Assembly (NCBI GenBank): GCA_016787755.1
Contig: JAEUUA010000013.1
Coordinates: forward strand, 248,001 to 312,000
From: Cyclobacteriaceae bacterium
Lineage (GTDB): Bacteria; Bacteroidota; Bacteroidia; Cytophagales; Cyclobacteriaceae
DNA: 64,000 nucleotides
Direction of reading: 5' to 3'
Both the position numbers and the translations under genes were made by a program. Under the pieces are notes generated by a model. That model searched no databases. It was not told the DNA's origin and was given only the letters and a program-made list of their open reading frames with translations. This document shows, one piece after another, positions 62,038 to 64,000 of the stretch. Every line of letters starts with the position of its first letter. Position 1 is the stretch's first letter.

Positions 62038-62277
62038 ATGATTGTAAAAGTGAAAGCATTTGGCGTCTCACGCGATATTTTGGGCGGCCGCGAGGTGGAA
62101 TTAGAGATGAGCGGTAATTCGGTAGGTGATTTGCGTAAGAGTCTTTCCTCGCAATTTCCAAAATTGGATAAGCTAAACTCGCTCTTTATTGCTGTTAATC
62201 AGGAATATGCTGCAGACGACAAAGCTATTTTGATTTCTGATGAAATCGCGTTGATTCCCCCTGTGAGCGGAGGTTAA
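62038..62277 (+). CDS. moaD: Molybdopterin synthase sulfur carrier subunit
   Basis: 79 residues with the ubiquitin-like fold and the C-terminal ALIPPVSGG, whose last glycine is thiocarboxylated to donate sulfur to cyclic pyranopterin. It is 11 bases upstream of moaE, its partner, and divergent from moaA. Confidence 0.93.
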   Translation: MIVKVKAFGVSRDILGGREVELEMSGNSVGDLRKSLSSQFPKLDKLNSLFIAVNQEYAADDKAILISDEIALIPPVSGG

Positions 62278-62288
62278 ATCAGAATTCC

Positions 62289-62699
62289 ATGATTGAGATT
62301 ACGAATCAACCCATAGATGTTCAGAAAATAATATCAGCAGCTTCGCGTCATGAAGCTGGTGCTGTCAATACGTTTATAGGAACGGTTAGAAATAATACCT
62401 TAGGCAATAAAGTGATTAAGCTTGAATATGAAGCCTATGAACCCATGGCCATTTCTGAAATAGAGAAAATAATTAATCAGGCTATTGACCAATGGAAGCT
62501 TACGGGTTTTTCAGTAAGTCACCGGGTTGGAGTTCTACTACCTGGTGAAATTGCCGTGGTGGTGGCCGTTTCCACACCGCATAGAAAGAATTCTTTCGCG
62601 GCCTGTCAATTTATTATCGATACGCTTAAACAAACCGTACCCATCTGGAAGCGAGAGTTTTTTGAAAATGGAAACGAGTGGGTCTCTGCCCACCCGTAA
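62289..62699 (+). CDS. moaE: Molybdopterin synthase catalytic subunit
   Basis: 136 residues. GAVNTFIGTVRNNTLG, LEYEAYEPMA, SHRVGVLLPGE and the catalytic region HRKNSFAACQFIIDTLKQTVPIWKRE are all MoaE hallmarks, with the active-site lysines retained. It joins sulfur from MoaD to the precursor to give molybdopterin. Confidence 0.95.
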   Translation: MIEITNQPIDVQKIISAASRHEAGAVNTFIGTVRNNTLGNKVIKLEYEAYEPMAISEIEKIINQAIDQWKLTGFSVSHRVGVLLPGEIAVVVAVSTPHRKNSFAACQFIIDTLKQTVPIWKREFFENGNEWVSAHP

Positions 62700-62707
62700 C
62701 TCGCTTA

Positions 62708-62848
62708 TTAAATCTGACTGATAATCATCACTGCCAACGTTATGATCGCAACCGCAATCAGCAACCCGGAGGAGATTACGATTAGTAAATCCCGATTAAT
62801 CGGGTTTACCTGAAAACCTGAGAACAGGCTTCTTCCAATTGTTTTCAT
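62708..62848 (-). CDS. Possible 46-residue membrane protein
   Basis: A convergent short frame behind moaE: MKTIGRSLFSGFQVNPINR and so on, with one long hydrophobic helix (LLIVISSGLLIAVAIITLAV). The frame contains the palindrome CCCGATTAATCGGG (62791-62804). Ordinary codons and a plausible membrane topology support it, but there is no promoter or family evidence. Confidence 0.4.
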   Translation of the reverse strand: MKTIGRSLFSGFQVNPINRDLLIVISSGLLIAVAIITLAVMIISQI

Positions 62849-63122
62849 GTACCAACTAGTTTATAGACTCAGCAAAGTTAACAAAAGACCCTCAGAAAAA
62901 GTTTAAATTAAAAATGCGTTGATAGTGAAAGTAATATTTCAATCGATTGCTTGATGAAAATAGTTACAGAATAAGTTAAATGCTGTAGAGGTAATATACT
63001 AGTAAACGGATAGTTATCTTAAAAATCAAGAATTCTACATATTTCTGTAAAATATGTAATGAATAAGACCAGATATTTCAAATTGTGCCACCATCTAACT
63101 CCGCAGCGGTTGAAATATTTAC
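62849..63122. other. Intergenic stretch before the sigma factor
   Basis: AT-rich, 274 bases, no open frame or RNA recognised. With the promoter candidate that follows it forms the upstream region of the ECF sigma gene. Confidence 0.4.
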
Positions 63123-63150
63123 TTGAATTAGCTTTTTACTTGTATCTTTT
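63123..63150 (+). promoter_or_regulatory. Candidate promoter of the ECF sigma operon
   Basis: TTG at 63123-63125, a 17-base spacer and TATCTTTT (63143-63150), which differs from TAnnTTTG in one base. It lies 40 bases before the TTG start codon. Confidence 0.35.
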
Positions 63151-63189
63151 AGGAGATCCTGCATTTTATATCTGAATAACCTAAAAGCT

Positions 63190-63750
63190 TTGATTAAAGT
63201 AGAGCCTTTAACTGCCCAGCAAAGTGAAGATGAGCTTATACGTAACGCCCAACATGATGCTCAGGCTTTTAAACCTATTTATGAAAAATATTTCAAAAGG
63301 TTATTCCTTTTCATCCTTCACCGGATTGGAGAAAAGGAGTTATCAGCCGACTTAACTCAACAAGTGTTTTTAAAGGCTTTGGGAAATCTTGCGAGATTTA
63401 AAATTCAGGGAGCTCCCTTTTCGGCCTGGTTATATAGAATTGCCATTAATGAGTGCAATGATTATTTCAGAAAAAGCAAGAATGCCCGATTGGTTGTGCT
63501 GCAGGACAACCACCTGGACTTGCTCTTCGAAGAATTAACTGATGAAAATACAGTAGACGATCTGAAAAGGCGATTGCCTTTAATTCTTTCAAAATTAAAT
63601 GCACACGAATTGCAATTGATACAACTCAGGTTCTTTGAAGAACGGCCTTTCAAAGAGATTGGTAATATTTTAGGTACTACTGAAAATAATTCAAAAGTTA
63701 AAACCTATCGAATACTAGATAAAATGAAAAAACTATTCCTAGCCAAATGA
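63190..63750 (+). CDS. ECF-type RNA polymerase sigma factor
   Basis: 186 residues from a TTG start (no ATG is available in the open frame, which is open back to 63127). Region 2 is FKPIYEKYFKRLFLFILHRIGEKELSADLTQQVFLKAL with the core-binding helices, and region 4 is LNAHELQLIQLRFFEERPFKEIGNILGTTENNSKVKTYRILDKM. It is a typical Bacteroidota ECF sigma. Its stop overlaps the start of the next gene (ATGA), a probable anti-sigma factor. Confidence 0.92.
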   Translation: MIKVEPLTAQQSEDELIRNAQHDAQAFKPIYEKYFKRLFLFILHRIGEKELSADLTQQVFLKALGNLARFKIQGAPFSAWLYRIAINECNDYFRKSKNARLVVLQDNHLDLLFEELTDENTVDDLKRRLPLILSKLNAHELQLIQLRFFEERPFKEIGNILGTTENNSKVKTYRILDKMKKLFLAK

Positions 63751-64000
63751 AAGTTAACATCATGAATCAGGCACCCGAAGTAGCCGATGAAGAAATCGAA
63801 CGCTACATGAAATTTGACAATCTGTTGGCTTTAAAAAAAGCAGCTGATGCCCGTAAACTAATGCAGGTTAAAATAATAACTGTTTCATCCATAATAACGG
63901 GAGTTATTTTATTTTCACTCTATCTTTTTAATGATAACAAGGTTGAAAACCAGAATTATAAAGAGTTATCAAAAGAAATTGAAAGTGCAGAACCGGAATT
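63747..64000 (+). CDS. Probable anti-sigma factor (5' part only)
   Basis: 84 residues before the window ends. An N-terminal cytoplasmic part with EEIERYMKFDNLLALKKAADARK is followed by one membrane helix (ITVSSIITGVILFSLYLF) and the start of an outer domain. Position after an ECF sigma gene with a four-base overlap, one central helix and a short inner domain fit an anti-sigma factor. It has no zinc motif in view. An alternative start is the ATG at 63762. Confidence 0.65.
   Translation, partial: MKVNIMNQAPEVADEEIERYMKFDNLLALKKAADARKLMQVKIITVSSIITGVILFSLYLFNDNKVENQNYKELSKEIESAEPE

Overview
The window comes from a member of the Bacteroidota, most likely a Cytophagales-like aerobe. The evidence is a six-gene alternative complex III fused in one gene string to an aa3-type cytochrome oxidase, a lipoprotein-type (clade II) nitrous-oxide reductase cluster, very weak Shine-Dalgarno use, and promoters of the Bacteroidota form (TTG, about 19 bases, TAnnTTTG), which are clearest before actA and tRNA-Cys. 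Genus cannot be fixed from the sequence alone. No insertion sequence, prophage or CRISPR array was seen.

Layout. 1-3121 is a membrane histidine kinase cut by the left edge. 3164-4782 holds four small membrane or assembly genes (DUF983, a small protein, DUF420, and a Sco-like protein without the copper cysteines). 4878-19998, on the minus strand, is one respiratory operon: actA-B-C-D-E-F, then cytochrome oxidase subunits II and I, heme A synthase, heme O synthase, two subunit III-type proteins and subunit IV. Quinol electrons pass through the Act complex to cytochrome c and the aa3 oxidase, and the heme A made by CtaB and CtaA serves subunit I.

20816-28815, also minus strand, is the N2O-respiration cluster: cytochrome c, fasciclin lipoprotein, nosZ, a NosB-like membrane protein, nosL, nosD, nosF, nosY, then a CopD-like protein, a cupin-like protein and a truncated hemoglobin. 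29175-38206 is mixed housekeeping: GalM, FKBP isomerase, YdjM-like protein, PLD synthase, a complete tRNA-Cys unit, ribosomal protein S1 with a structured leader, and a TolC plus an ABC ATPase.

38429-43615 is the most unusual part. It has a small OmpA-like protein, a secreted protein joining an inactive-looking FGE/SUMF1 fold to a caspase domain with an intact His/Cys dyad, and a TPR / PD40 propeller / OmpA protein that carries fifteen in-phase 12-residue repeats. 43691-49184 holds small secreted enzymes, a TPR protein next to an HD protein, a thioredoxin and a YkgJ-type protein. 49194-51597 is a small regulon headed by a YafY/WYL regulator, with two identical-format TGACA-N6-TGTCA operators between regulator and targets. 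51660-54525 is a sugar symporter and galactokinase pair. 54727-59640 has an FtsX-type permease and a YfhO-family protein. 59680-62699 pairs moaA-tauE-dsrE with divergent moaD-moaE. The right edge has an ECF sigma factor and the start of its probable anti-sigma partner.
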